Of a DNA stretch of 10,527 nucleotides, positions 1 through 8,228 are shown one piece after another. The stretch's first letter is position 1. Each line of letters begins with the position of its first letter. Source of the DNA: Flavobacteriales bacterium (GTDB lineage: Bacteria > Bacteroidota > Bacteroidia > NS11-12g > UBA955); the NCBI GenBank assembly GCA_947464515.1, contig CANHXF010000034.1, positions 1-10,527 on the forward strand, in the 5' to 3' direction. A model generated the notes under the pieces. That model saw only the letters and a list, made by a program, of their open reading frames with translations, searched no databases and had not been told where the DNA came from. The position numbers were made by a program, and so were the translations under genes.

Positions 1-1415
1 CCAAGGTGAAATGGTTTAGTCCCACCACCAAAATCACCTGCGATACCTGTAGAACGTTAACTTATATCGCCAAGCCCAATGCAAAAAGCAAATATTTGCT
101 CACCATTCAAAAGCCTGCATGCAATGCCTTTAACGACACGTTTTCTATTCAGGTGAGGGATTCGTTAAGGATTGATATTCCGCATGATTCCATCTATTGC
201 ATGGGAGATACCTTAAGGGCCTTTTTGACTGGCATCGGCGGCCTTTCGAATCAATATATGTGGTCGTATACATTCAATGGTGATACGGTGCAACTGAATC
301 ACGAAATGATGGAATCCGGACGGTGGGCAATCACTCTCTCCGATGGTTGCACAAAGAAGCCTTTCGTAAAGACATTTGACGTATTCGTTGACACCACCCG
401 GTTAAAAGTTGACGCCATTGCTGATTCGATGTGCAAGGGCATGAAGGTGTTTGATTTGAATACTGTAAAGGCAAGTCCGAAAGGCGGGAAATGGTATGCG
501 GCAGGGTCAATACTGAGTTCTGTAACCTCGGTACGATTGGACTCATTATCGATTTACCCCAAACATGTAATTCTCAACTATTTTTATCAAAACAGCAATA
601 CCGGCTGTGTGCTTAACCATGCCGATTCTTTTTGGGTGACCGACACTTTAAAAACGGCCTTGGGCAGCGTGACCGACATTTGTAAAGAAACCAAGTTATG
701 GGATGCAGATAAGGAATTTAAAACTTCAAGCGCCGGCGTTTGGTACTCACCCACTGCGGGTTTAGCCATCGATAGCATGGGTAGGATCAACCCCCAGAAT
801 TCTGGCGCGGGTAAGTTCAAGGTGAAAAAACACAGCATTAATGCGTCGGGTTGTGATTACCAGAGTGAAGGACAAATTAGCATTGCACCTGCGGTGTTGA
901 GCATCAGCGGTACGTTGAGCGCTACAGCGGGCAAAGTGCCGTTGATCGTGAATTTCGATGGCAAGAACGGCATTGCGGGAGCCACGCAATACAAGTGGTT
1001 GTTTGGTGATACGAAGCAGTCACCCAAGGATACGGCTTGGGGCGCTGCGGTGAGTTATACGTACAACGATACTGGCAGATATTACCCAAAGCTGATTGGC
1101 GTTGTGGGCGGCTGCAGAGATACCATCGCACTCAACACCATTACGGTGGGATTATTGGGAGTGAAATCGCCCGGAGAAAATTTGACAATCCAACTTTATC
1201 CCAATCCAACAAGTACGGGCAACGAAGTGGTGCTGAGTATTGAAGGCAATAGCAAGTCGCGAAATATCGTCGTATACAACTCTGTGGGAAGCAAGGTAAC
1301 CTCGCATCGCATTGAAAAAGAAGAAAATCAGATTGTCTTGAAAGCATCAACCTCAGGAATCTACTTCATTGAGATAGAAGGCACCGGAAATCAAATCAAG
1401 TGGGTGGTGGAGTGA
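1..1415 (+). CDS. Secreted Ig/PKD-like protein with T9SS type A sorting domain (5'-truncated)
   Basis: Only the C-terminal part is present: the frame is open to the left edge, so the GTG at 6 is probably an internal codon, not a start. Visible are about 470 residues. The first 300 are cysteine-containing, Ser/Thr/Asp-rich beta-sandwich-like repeats, with recurring DS/C patterns such as DSIYCMGDTL and DSMCKGMKVFDL. A PKD-type domain follows (about 303-383 from the GTG) with the signature KWLFGDT and a YTYNDTGRYYPKL strand pair. The last 85 residues are a T9SS type A sorting domain: LYPNPTSTG near 397, VVYNSVGSKV, and a closing GIYFIEIEG. Proteins with this tail are exported across the outer membrane by T9SS, and the tail is then removed and the protein attached to the surface or released. 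Binding target or enzymatic role cannot be read. The gene looks richer in G+C than the next one downstream. Confidence 0.85.
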   Translation, partial: KVKWFSPTTKITCDTCRTLTYIAKPNAKSKYLLTIQKPACNAFNDTFSIQVRDSLRIDIPHDSIYCMGDTLRAFLTGIGGLSNQYMWSYTFNGDTVQLNHEMMESGRWAITLSDGCTKKPFVKTFDVFVDTTRLKVDAIADSMCKGMKVFDLNTVKASPKGGKWYAAGSILSSVTSVRLDSLSIYPKHVILNYFYQNSNTGCVLNHADSFWVTDTLKTALGSVTDICKETKLWDADKEFKTSSAGVWYSPTAGLAIDSMGRINPQNSGAGKFKVKKHSINASGCDYQSEGQISIAPAVLSISGTLSATAGKVPLIVNFDGKNGIAGATQYKWLFGDTKQSPKDTAWGAAVSYTYNDTGRYYPKLIGVVGGCRDTIALNTITVGLLGVKSPGENLTIQLYPNPTSTGNEVVLSIEGNSKSRNIVVYNSVGSKVTSHRIEKEENQIVLKASTSGIYFIEIEGTGNQIKWVVE

Positions 1416-1437
1416 TTGCCCTAAAGTGGAACGAACA

Positions 1438-1453
1438 CGATGAGGAGTCATCG
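1438..1453 (+). terminator. Small hairpin after the type A sorting-domain gene
   Basis: CGATGA and TCATCG form a perfect 6-bp stem with a GGAG loop, 22 bases after the stop codon. No T-run follows, so a role as an intrinsic terminator is doubtful; it may be chance. Confidence 0.22.
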
Positions 1454-1461
1454 GGAGCGAA

Positions 1462-1488
1462 TTGTGTTCATTTCGGATTGTAGGTTTA
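1462..1488 (+). promoter_or_regulatory. Weak candidate promoter for the 782-residue gene
   Basis: TTG at 1462-1464 is followed after 16 bases by TAGGTTTA (1481-1488), one mismatch from the Bacteroidota -7 box TAnnTTTG. The spacing is slightly short of the usual 17-23. It lies about 100 bases before the start codon. No better match was seen in the 170-bp gap between the two genes, which otherwise holds nothing I can name. Confidence 0.22.
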
Positions 1489-1586
1489 CTTTCTCAATAA
1501 ACTTATATATTCGTATTAGAATGAAAATCACAACCAAGTAAACCATAGCAATTACTCTAAAGCACAACAAATTCATTAAGCAAATA

Positions 1587-3935
1587 ATGCGAGGCCTGAT
1601 TTTCAATATCCTTTTATTTCTTATCGCCAATAATTCTTGGGGGCAAATGGGATCAATTATTGGGAATCATTCGGTAAATAGGAGACTCTATTCTGTATTC
1701 GAAAAAACAAACGACGTAGACATCACCTTATCCAATCCAAATTTCAAGTCACAGTGTTTAATTGAAAACCAAACACAAATAGCAGTCACCAACCAAGGAA
1801 ATGTATTGTTTTATGCATCGGACACATCCATTTACAATTACAAAAAAGTCTCCATTGCCTCCAACTCCAAAGCGTTTTTTCAATGTGGATCAAAAGCGAA
1901 TGTATTGTCAACCTCTGCACTTTTTGAATTTAAGAGTCGGAGATTCATGCTTTTTGGAATTACAGGATCAGGAATCATTGGATCTGACAACAGCGATGAA
2001 TTGCGTTATTCAAACATTGATGCTGCGAACGCCCAGGGAATAAAAGTTATTTCATCGAACAATTTACTTCAACGGGATACATGGCAATTTAGTCAGTTAA
2101 CAAGCGCTAGACTTAATGATTCCACATACTTGATGGCCGCAGCAAATTACCACGGCGATGTATTTTTTTATCATGTAAAATGGAACAGCGTAACATTGAT
2201 CAGCAAATACAACCTGTTAAACAACACCAAACTATTTGATCTTTCCACTTACAACAAACCAGAAAGGTCTTCCCAAAAACAACTTGTTTCATTTAAACTT
2301 TCGAACAAAGCCAATAAACTATATTGTGTGATAACCGAAGAAGTAAAAGATAGAATCCCAATAGTTCCCCCATTGTATACTTATTCAACCGTTCTGCGAG
2401 GACATCACATTGTGATTTATGATTTAGACCCCACAATACACACAGTTCGCGATTCCACTATTCTGATAAAATTCGCTCCACCCGCAATTGTTCAAAACAT
2501 CCATTTCCCTTACGTTGCGTTTTCCCCAAATGATTCATTCATTTATGTTAGTCAAATCAACTATCCAAATAGAGGCATTTGGAATGTAACCCAATATCCC
2601 ATTACTGATCAAAATACAGTTGCAAATTCAGCTGTATTATGCCAGGTCCCTTATGATTTCCCCCGGTATTCCGCATTACTCCTATCCCACAATGGCGGTA
2701 TTCTCCAGTTCCAAAGCGATAATAGCAGTTCAAACTATCTTTACTGGGACAAATCTGACAACAAATATTCCGGCAACGGACTAATTAAATCAACATCAAA
2801 GAACTGGGATTATTATTATTTAGACCAACCCACCCCTTTTATCTATAATTACATCAAAATTCGGCCAGAACCCTACAATGGATGTGAATCGAAATTCATT
2901 TTCAAAAACAGGAGTAACCAAGGTAGGCGATTCAATCGTTTCATCTACTATTTCGCCAAAGACACTGCAGGAAAGCAATGGGATACAATAAATTCTTACG
3001 AACCCATTTACACCTACAAAACTGTAGGGAAATTCGCATACAAATGTTTAGGATCAACAGCAGATGGTTATTCTGAATGGTTCGAGGATTCTGTCATAAT
3101 TTTAAACATTCCTACCCCTGAAATCACTTCGGTTGTTGTCCCATTACTACAATTGGTTACAATGCAAAACAATCAAAGAGTTCTAGTACAGTGGAAATCG
3201 GTTATAGGTGCAACCAATTATTCAATCTTTAAAGATGGAACTTTATTTCACCAAACAACCGATACAATCTTTATAGACGAGCTATCTACAGAAGTTTCAA
3301 GACCAATTCAATACCAAATTCAAGCGCAGGACCTTTGCGGCAATTCAAGTTCGTTAAGCAATGTAGGGCGCACAATCTTTCTAAAGGTTGAATTGATTCC
3401 ATCTACAAATTGGTCAACTTCACAATCAACTCGTTTAACATGGAACCCCTACGAATTTTGGCATGAAGGCGTTTTGAATTACGAAGTAGAGTCAAACAAA
3501 GAAGTATCCCTAGCTGATTATTGGACATTGGTTGAGCGATTAAATGACACTATAACAATTGACAAGACTTTTGTCGAGCAAGGCATGTTTTCAAAATGCT
3601 ATCGCATCAGTGCAATCCGCAACTCATCAAATATTAAAAGCCATAGTAATGTCATTTGCATCACTCCTGACCCCATATTATTTATCCCATCGGCATTCAC
3701 ACCAGACGACAATGGATTGAATGATGGATTTCGTGTTACCGCAATCGGCTTCGCAGGGTTTTCAATGACCATTTATAACAGTTGGGGACAGAAAATTCAT
3801 ACGCAAACCAATCCTTTGGACTCTTGGAAACCGGACCAAAACGTAACCGCTGGTGTATATGTGTATCAAATCCGGGCAACCAATGCCAATGGAGCGGAGT
3901 ATTCCTACAGCGGCACAATTACTATGATAAGATGA
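1587..3935 (+). CDS. Large secreted protein with gliding-motility-associated (T9SS type B) C-terminal domain
   Basis: A 782-residue surface or secreted protein. It starts with a Sec signal peptide (MRGLIFNILLFLIANNSWGQ, cleavage near residue 19). Residues about 20-430 contain repeated beta-strand blocks with propeller-like features (SNKANKLYCVITEE, YVAFSPNDSFIYVSQ). A PKD-like segment follows (about 437-505), then a fibronectin III-like domain (about 510-600) and a further beta domain with NPYEFW and KCYRISAI. The type B sorting domain spans 697-782: FIPSAFTPDDNGLNDGF, IYNSWGQKI, a WKPD motif and GVYVYQI. In known systems this tail directs T9SS export, often with help from a dedicated PorP/SprF-type partner encoded nearby. 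The stop codon overlaps the start of the next gene, so the two are probably one operon. There is no clear Shine-Dalgarno sequence, which is usual in this phylum. The gene is AT-rich. Its C-terminal half is paralogous to the minus-strand gene at 4891-8037. Ligand unknown. Confidence 0.88.
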   Translation: MRGLIFNILLFLIANNSWGQMGSIIGNHSVNRRLYSVFEKTNDVDITLSNPNFKSQCLIENQTQIAVTNQGNVLFYASDTSIYNYKKVSIASNSKAFFQCGSKANVLSTSALFEFKSRRFMLFGITGSGIIGSDNSDELRYSNIDAANAQGIKVISSNNLLQRDTWQFSQLTSARLNDSTYLMAAANYHGDVFFYHVKWNSVTLISKYNLLNNTKLFDLSTYNKPERSSQKQLVSFKLSNKANKLYCVITEEVKDRIPIVPPLYTYSTVLRGHHIVIYDLDPTIHTVRDSTILIKFAPPAIVQNIHFPYVAFSPNDSFIYVSQINYPNRGIWNVTQYPITDQNTVANSAVLCQVPYDFPRYSALLLSHNGGILQFQSDNSSSNYLYWDKSDNKYSGNGLIKSTSKNWDYYYLDQPTPFIYNYIKIRPEPYNGCESKFIFKNRSNQGRRFNRFIYYFAKDTAGKQWDTINSYEPIYTYKTVGKFAYKCLGSTADGYSEWFEDSVIILNIPTPEITSVVVPLLQLVTMQNNQRVLVQWKSVIGATNYSIFKDGTLFHQTTDTIFIDELSTEVSRPIQYQIQAQDLCGNSSSLSNVGRTIFLKVELIPSTNWSTSQSTRLTWNPYEFWHEGVLNYEVESNKEVSLADYWTLVERLNDTITIDKTFVEQGMFSKCYRISAIRNSSNIKSHSNVICITPDPILFIPSAFTPDDNGLNDGFRVTAIGFAGFSMTIYNSWGQKIHTQTNPLDSWKPDQNVTAGVYVYQIRATNANGAEYSYSGTITMIR

Positions 3936-4426
3936 AGCAATTTATAACAGGATTAATCTCACTATTTATCACGTTGGGCGCACAAGCACAAACCTTGGAA
4001 ACAGGCCTTGCCGTCAACAAAACCTATTTATGGCAATCTAACAGTGGTGTTGACGGTGTAGATAGATCGGAGGGTTTGGGAATATCTGCTATGGCGAGAT
4101 ACCAAAGCCCAAAATCGTTTTTTCTCTTCAGAAACAATGAAGCCGGATTAGAATTTAGCCATGGTGGAATATATATTCAAGAGCATACCAGTCCTGGAGG
4201 TGCGGGTGGCGGTATAACAAACATCAAATACAACACAACTTCCTTTACCCTGAATAATTATTTTGTAAATTTTGGAACCTTAAACAAGGGATTTCAAGTC
4301 GCCATGGGCTTTCATTACAATTATAAGATTGTTTCCCATTCCGACGGTTACTATATGCGTCGCAATGCGCGTTGGGACACCTTAGGCCTTCATTATTGGT
4401 TTGAAAAAAACCTACTATCCCCTTGA
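3932..4426 (+). CDS. Small outer-membrane beta-barrel-like protein, N-terminal part (interrupted by frameshift)
   Basis: I chose the ATG at 3932 because it forms an ATGA overlap with the stop of the upstream gene and gives an immediate signal peptide (MKQFITGLISLFITLGAQAQ, cleavage after AQA). The frame is open further upstream, but that part has no signal sequence and merely overlaps the preceding gene. The mature part has alternating polar/hydrophobic strands with aromatic ends (LAVNKTYLWQSN, FLFRNNEAGLEF, NYFVNFGTLNKGFQVAMGF), as expected for a small outer-membrane beta-barrel. Reading ends early, at residue 164, just after LHYWFEKN, while the pattern continues in another frame to 4634. 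The join would give about 233 residues. Translational coupling with a T9SS type B cargo gene suggests a partner role like that of PorP/SprF. That is inference from position: I see no PorP/SprF signature, and the length is shorter than usual for that family (about 300). Confidence 0.6.
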   Translation: MKQFITGLISLFITLGAQAQTLETGLAVNKTYLWQSNSGVDGVDRSEGLGISAMARYQSPKSFFLFRNNEAGLEFSHGGIYIQEHTSPGGAGGGITNIKYNTTSFTLNNYFVNFGTLNKGFQVAMGFHYNYKIVSHSDGYYMRRNARWDTLGLHYWFEKNLLSP

Positions 4427-4634
4427 TGGGAAAAACAATCCAGAAATCCACCGTTTTAATTTTGGACCAACAGTTGGAATTGCTTTTCGTCCGTTTCAGG
4501 TTGGGAAAATCAATCTACGATGCAGATACGACATTAGCTCTACAATTGGAAGAGAATTACAATCGGGAATAATGGGGTTCTCCAATTTGAGACAGCGCTT
4601 TACCCTAAGTATGATGTGGAGGAAAGATGACTGA
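4401..4634 (+). pseudogene. Out-of-frame C-terminal continuation of the beta-barrel-like gene
   Basis: This reading frame opens at the A7 run (4404-4410) where the upstream frame is about to stop. It carries barrel-like strands (FNFGPTVGIAFRPFQVG, KINLRCRYDISSTIG, QRFTLSMMWRKDD) and ends in a typical closing strand. It has no start signal of its own; the TTG at 4401 lies inside the upstream coding sequence. Removing one A from the run joins the two frames as WFEKTYYPLDGKNN and gives a protein of about 233 residues. So this is most likely the C-terminal half of the same gene, separated by a one-base insertion. That could be a real mutation or a homopolymer sequencing error; a programmed shift is less likely. 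Confidence 0.6.
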
Positions 4635-4662
4635 GATAAGCTATTAAATCATTTTTAATGAA

Positions 4663-4680
4663 ACAAATAGATCTATTTGT
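4663..4680. terminator. 18-bp perfect palindrome between convergent genes
   Basis: ACAAATAGATCTATTTGT is a perfect 9+9 palindrome, 28 bases past the stop of the plus-strand operon and before the minus-strand gene's 3' flank. As RNA it forms a short AU-rich hairpin in either direction. No strong T-run follows on either strand, so it may be a weak bidirectional terminator or a protein-binding site. Confidence 0.3.
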
Positions 4681-4710
4681 AAAATTTGGCGTTATGTAAA
4701 AAAAACGCTG

Positions 4711-4885
4711 CAGTTGAACCTCGTTCGTCGCTTTAATTCGTCCCCAATTCGTCGGAGTAATTTGACCCCATCAAAAAATTCGATTTGGTCCATGTTTTAC
4801 TCAGAAGTTTACAAATTTAACTGTCGCATAAATCGGGGGTCAATTTTAGTCCGATGAAAAGGTGTCAATTTGTTCGATTATTTCA
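4711..4885. mobile_element. IS21-like end remnants or MITE-like element with facing repeat arrays
   Basis: On the minus strand, imperfect 23-24 bp units start at 4766 (GTCAAATTACTCCGACGAAT), 4742 (GACGAATTAAAGCGACGAAC) and 4719 (GTTCAACTGCAGCG). On the plus strand, matching units start at 4839 (GTCAATTTTAGTCCGATGAA) and 4864 (GTCAATTTGTTCGATT), 25 bases apart. The two arrays face each other across about 70 bases (4767-4838) with no coding content. Multiple short repeats of about this length at inverted ends are typical of IS21-family elements, and GGGGTCAATTT-type motifs fit. The possible outer bases TG (4709-4710) and CA (4884-4885) would agree with IS21 ends but were chosen by eye. No istA/istB transposase genes are present, so this is a remnant or a non-autonomous derivative. 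The right array stops within 10 bases of the next gene's stop codon. Confidence 0.5.
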
Positions 4886-4890
4886 GATTC

Positions 4891-7800
4891 TCACCTCAAC
4901 AGTGTTACCGTGCCGTTAAACGTATACTCCTTGTCTTTTTTGTAGGCTTTTATAACATAGACGTACGTACCGAAAGGTATGTTATTATCGGGTTTCCAAG
5001 TGGCTTCACTGCTTGTTTTCTCATAGATTTTTTCTCCCCAAGAATTATAGATATTCAAGGTGAATAGATCAAATCCGTAATTGAAAACCTCAAAGGCATC
5101 GTTCAAACCATCGCCATTGGGCGTAAAAGCATTGGGAGCAAAAAGAGTGGCAGTGTATTCTAAGCAGGCTACGTTACTCTCAGATACAAATTGACCATCA
5201 CCACTGATCGACTGAACTCGATAACATTTTTCAAATCTCTTGGGCTCTATGAACTGCTTGTCGTTGAATTGGGTATCCATGAATTGCCCCAACACTTGCC
5301 AATTACTAGTTTCTATTTGGTGGTTGCCGGAAACGACATACTCCTTTACGCCGCCGCTGGCAGTCCAATTCTCATAGGGTGACCACGTTAATAAAGCCGC
5401 CGCGAATTCACTTTTGGATTGGGATTGCTGCTCCATGACACGTAAGAAAATGACTTTACCAATATTGCTTTTCCTTCCGTTGCTGTTGCCACAACTGTCT
5501 AATGCTACAATGTGATAAGAATAACTCTGATCGATATCTTTACTTAGAAGGTCCACGAAATTTGTATCACTCAGCACCGCCGCCAACATGCCGTTACGGT
5601 AGACTTGGTAACCGCGGGCATGGGGAACGTTGCGCCATTCAGTTAAGGTTTGAGTGTTATTTAAAACAGTGCTACGTTTGAGAAATGGCTCAATGGCGGT
5701 ATCTATACCTTGGGTGATTGTTAAATCTACAGAATCTTGGATAATACAGCCTGTTGGACCAAATAATTGCTGGTAGAGCCTTAATTTACCTGGTTGATTG
5801 ATGACGGTTTGGTTTCGACCATTGGCAAAGCGATTGATCGGAGTCAGGGACGGCTTGAAACGGTAAACCGTGGAGTCTGTAAGATCTGCAAATTTCCGTC
5901 CGAACTCTATTGGGAGGGGCGTACATCCTTTGGTGAGATTTATGTCGATGCCGGGCTGTGGAGCTGGGATAATTAGTATTGAATCAATTGACTTGGCCGT
6001 GTCTTGGCAAATTCCATCCGAAACAATCAATGTGGTGATAAAACGACCTGAAGTTTTATAGGTGTGGTTCGTAGAGCCGAGGCCAATCTGATCGCCGCTT
6101 GTTTTAACAATTTCATCAGGTGGTCCACTATCACCAAAGTCCCACGACCATCTCCTATTACCTTGGTTAATATCGAAAAGTGAACTGTCTATAAACTTAA
6201 CTCCAACCCATTGACAATGAGCTTTTTTCTCAATAGAGAATTTGGCTTGGGGCTTTGATTTGAATCGAACCATTGTAGAATACCATTGGAAGTTTCCTTG
6301 ATTGTCTTCGGCGCGAACTTTAATTAAATACTCACCGGATTTTGGTGCTTTAAGGTAGACCATTGAATCTACCGCATACGTTGTGAACGAATCGTTCCAT
6401 GGTAATACCCATAAGAATTTTCGGAACTGGTTGTGCGATTTATTTTTAACCACGGTGCGTTCACATTCAACAGTGTCGATGGTAAAAAAGACATGTTTAT
6501 TGGAATAGGGAGTCCACGGGGTAGCTGGGCTAATGATGGGATTGTATTTTTTGAAATTATTCCAGTAATCATAGAAGAATTTAAACGTGCCACCGTTTTT
6601 TTCTAATAAAACAGATTTTTTCAAATATCCCATGTTAGCTCCCATTTTGTCGGGAAATAAAATCTCACTTAAATAAATCTCTTCATTTTCAAATTTGTCG
6701 TAATGGCCAAGGTATAATTTCCGGTTAGGGCCAGAGGAGAAATATATCGTGGTTAAGCCACAGATTTCGATTTCTGAATAACTTGAATTGGTTTTGTTTT
6801 CAGCGATAACCTCTAGGTGTCCAGACCAAGATATATCATTGTGAATGGTTTGATAATAGATAGAGTCAAGTTGATTGTTATTAGTTAAACGGATTTGAAA
6901 AAATCCCATTCCAGGCCCTCCCAATCTGTCAGAAAAATAGAATAATTCCCCATTTGGTGAAAATGCAGTTGCAGCCTTTAGAGTATAAGTTCTTACAACG
7001 GGAACTCTCGAATTTCTAATAGAATTATTACTCAACCCATCTGTGTATTTAAGTACTTTATAACTGGAATCTCTTAATGTGTTTAGGTAAGACTGTTGAA
7101 TTAATTTTCCCGAGGTGGTATCCAGAGATCCAAACATGAGATAATGTGTTAAGCCTTGTTTGCATTTTGCCAATATCGCAAAAGAGTCTACGATGCCGCC
7201 TTCATCAAAAATGATTCTGTTTTTGTCGGCCCATTGCTGTTGAGGGATTAGTGGGAAAAAATCTAATGAGCCAAATTTGTCATATGGTGTGTAAATAGGC
7301 GCTTCAAAACCAGATCGTGTCCACTTTACCGCGGCTATTTCCCATTTTTTCAGAGTACCAATGGTGGAAATAACCGTACTAACAATCCAATAACTATTGT
7401 TCAACTGCAAAACCACTGGCGCAGAAACTAGGATATGCGAACTCCCACCATTGAACCATTTGAGTTTGGATCCAACCATTTTGCTGGATGCGGAATTTAA
7501 AAAATCTGTCTTGGGAATTTGATAGCAGTTTTCATGATTGAACTGTTGTTTATCAATAAAACTAGAATCAGGTGAACCAAAAAAATATACCGAGTTTGTG
7601 TCCCAAATCGGCGATATCACGGACTCTCTATATTCGGCAGATGGAATACGGGCATATGTCCCTTCCTTGTTTCCGTTGGGATTGCCAGATTTTAAACTTT
7701 GATTTCCAAGGAAACGGTTAAAAATCGTGAACCGAGAAAAATAAATTAACTGATTGTTTAGTAAAACTGAATTTAATGGATGATAAAGTTTGCCAGTAGA

Positions 7801-8037
7801 AAGACCTTGATTGTTAAACCAAGTACAAGATTTGCAATTAACAACTGTAGGTGGTTCAGTGGAAAAATCCAGTGTTTTTTCATTCCGTGAACGATTATAC
7901 AAGGGCCACCAGATTGATGATTTGCTATCGTTGATAATTTGAAAATGTCTGGTATTGCTTCCTTGAGCCATTAGTTGACATGCTCCCGAAGGGAGAAGTA
8001 AAATTGTCATCACAATAAATTGAAACCAATTTTTCAT
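4891..8037 (-). CDS. Large secreted PKD/fibronectin-like protein with T9SS type B C-terminal domain
   Basis: A 1048-residue secreted or surface protein. The N-terminus has a signal peptide (MKNWFQFIVMTILLLPSGAC, then QLMAQGS; cleavage probably at LMA/QGS). Residues about 30-560 form a beta-rich region with propeller-like strands such as AATAFSPNGELFYFSDRLGG. A PKD domain lies at about 590-690 (WSWDFGDSGPP, HTYKTSGRFITTLIVSDG), then an Ig-like segment, then a fibronectin III-like domain at about 790-862 (GYQVYRNGMLAAVLSDTNFV, IVALDSCGNSN). A beta domain follows with SPYENW and KCYRVQSISG. The type B sorting domain covers 964-1048 (FAPNAFTPNGDGLNDAFEVF, IYNSWGEKIYEK, a WKPDNN motif, GTYVYVIKAY). 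From about residue 780 it aligns along its whole length with the 782-residue protein at 1587-3935, so the two are paralogs. It stands alone on its strand with its own promoter. No catalytic motif was seen; an adhesin or matrix role is a guess. Confidence 0.9.
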   Translation of the reverse strand: MKNWFQFIVMTILLLPSGACQLMAQGSNTRHFQIINDSKSSIWWPLYNRSRNEKTLDFSTEPPTVVNCKSCTWFNNQGLSTGKLYHPLNSVLLNNQLIYFSRFTIFNRFLGNQSLKSGNPNGNKEGTYARIPSAEYRESVISPIWDTNSVYFFGSPDSSFIDKQQFNHENCYQIPKTDFLNSASSKMVGSKLKWFNGGSSHILVSAPVVLQLNNSYWIVSTVISTIGTLKKWEIAAVKWTRSGFEAPIYTPYDKFGSLDFFPLIPQQQWADKNRIIFDEGGIVDSFAILAKCKQGLTHYLMFGSLDTTSGKLIQQSYLNTLRDSSYKVLKYTDGLSNNSIRNSRVPVVRTYTLKAATAFSPNGELFYFSDRLGGPGMGFFQIRLTNNNQLDSIYYQTIHNDISWSGHLEVIAENKTNSSYSEIEICGLTTIYFSSGPNRKLYLGHYDKFENEEIYLSEILFPDKMGANMGYLKKSVLLEKNGGTFKFFYDYWNNFKKYNPIISPATPWTPYSNKHVFFTIDTVECERTVVKNKSHNQFRKFLWVLPWNDSFTTYAVDSMVYLKAPKSGEYLIKVRAEDNQGNFQWYSTMVRFKSKPQAKFSIEKKAHCQWVGVKFIDSSLFDINQGNRRWSWDFGDSGPPDEIVKTSGDQIGLGSTNHTYKTSGRFITTLIVSDGICQDTAKSIDSILIIPAPQPGIDINLTKGCTPLPIEFGRKFADLTDSTVYRFKPSLTPINRFANGRNQTVINQPGKLRLYQQLFGPTGCIIQDSVDLTITQGIDTAIEPFLKRSTVLNNTQTLTEWRNVPHARGYQVYRNGMLAAVLSDTNFVDLLSKDIDQSYSYHIVALDSCGNSNGRKSNIGKVIFLRVMEQQSQSKSEFAAALLTWSPYENWTASGGVKEYVVSGNHQIETSNWQVLGQFMDTQFNDKQFIEPKRFEKCYRVQSISGDGQFVSESNVACLEYTATLFAPNAFTPNGDGLNDAFEVFNYGFDLFTLNIYNSWGEKIYEKTSSEATWKPDNNIPFGTYVYVIKAYKKDKEYTFNGTVTLLR

Positions 8038-8080
8038 GTCTCTAGGTGGTCAGCATAATCCGCACATTAATGTAACTTAA

Positions 8081-8114
8081 CAAAGTTATACTTTTAAACC
8101 ATAAATTTTGTCAA
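8081..8114 (-). promoter_or_regulatory. Bacteroidota-type promoter for the 1048-residue gene
   Basis: On the minus strand TTG (8114-8112) is followed after 23 bases by TAACTTTG (8088-8081), an exact match to TAnnTTTG. The spacing is within the 17-23 range described for Flavobacterium promoters. Transcription would begin near 8075, leaving a leader of about 38 bases before the ATG at 8037. Confidence 0.55.
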
Positions 8115-8228
8115 GTCCGAATTTTAGGTCTAGTTACAATCTCCGTCGGAACTATTAACAAACCAAAATACCCAATATTACCATTGTTTAACTCTATATT
8201 CAACATCATTGATTCGCCTTTATTTCGA

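Noticed and set aside
3782..3931. Longer start for the barrel-like gene at 3782
   Set aside because: It would overlap the sorting domain of the upstream gene by 150 bases and place the signal peptide internally; the ATG at 3932 with the ATGA overlap is better.
4401..4426. Programmed ribosomal frameshifting at the A7 run
   Set aside because: Joining the frames needs a +1 (or -2) shift, while A-rich slippery sites normally give -1; no stimulatory structure or upstream Shine-Dalgarno signal was seen. A one-base indel is simpler.
4689..4710. GCGTT...AACGC resembling an integron attC core
   Set aside because: The arms are only 5 bp, the core does not fit GTTRRRY/RYYYAAC, and there is no integrase or cassette array nearby.
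4735..4880. CRISPR array
   Set aside because: The repeats are imperfect, tandem without unique spacers, only two or three per array, and inverted to each other, which fits transposon ends and not CRISPR.
7973..7990. Lipoprotein signal (SGAC) at the start of the 1048-residue protein
   Set aside because: The -3 residue is serine with proline before it, a poor lipobox, and a good signal peptidase I site (LMA/QGS) follows. T9SS type B cargo normally uses a plain Sec signal.
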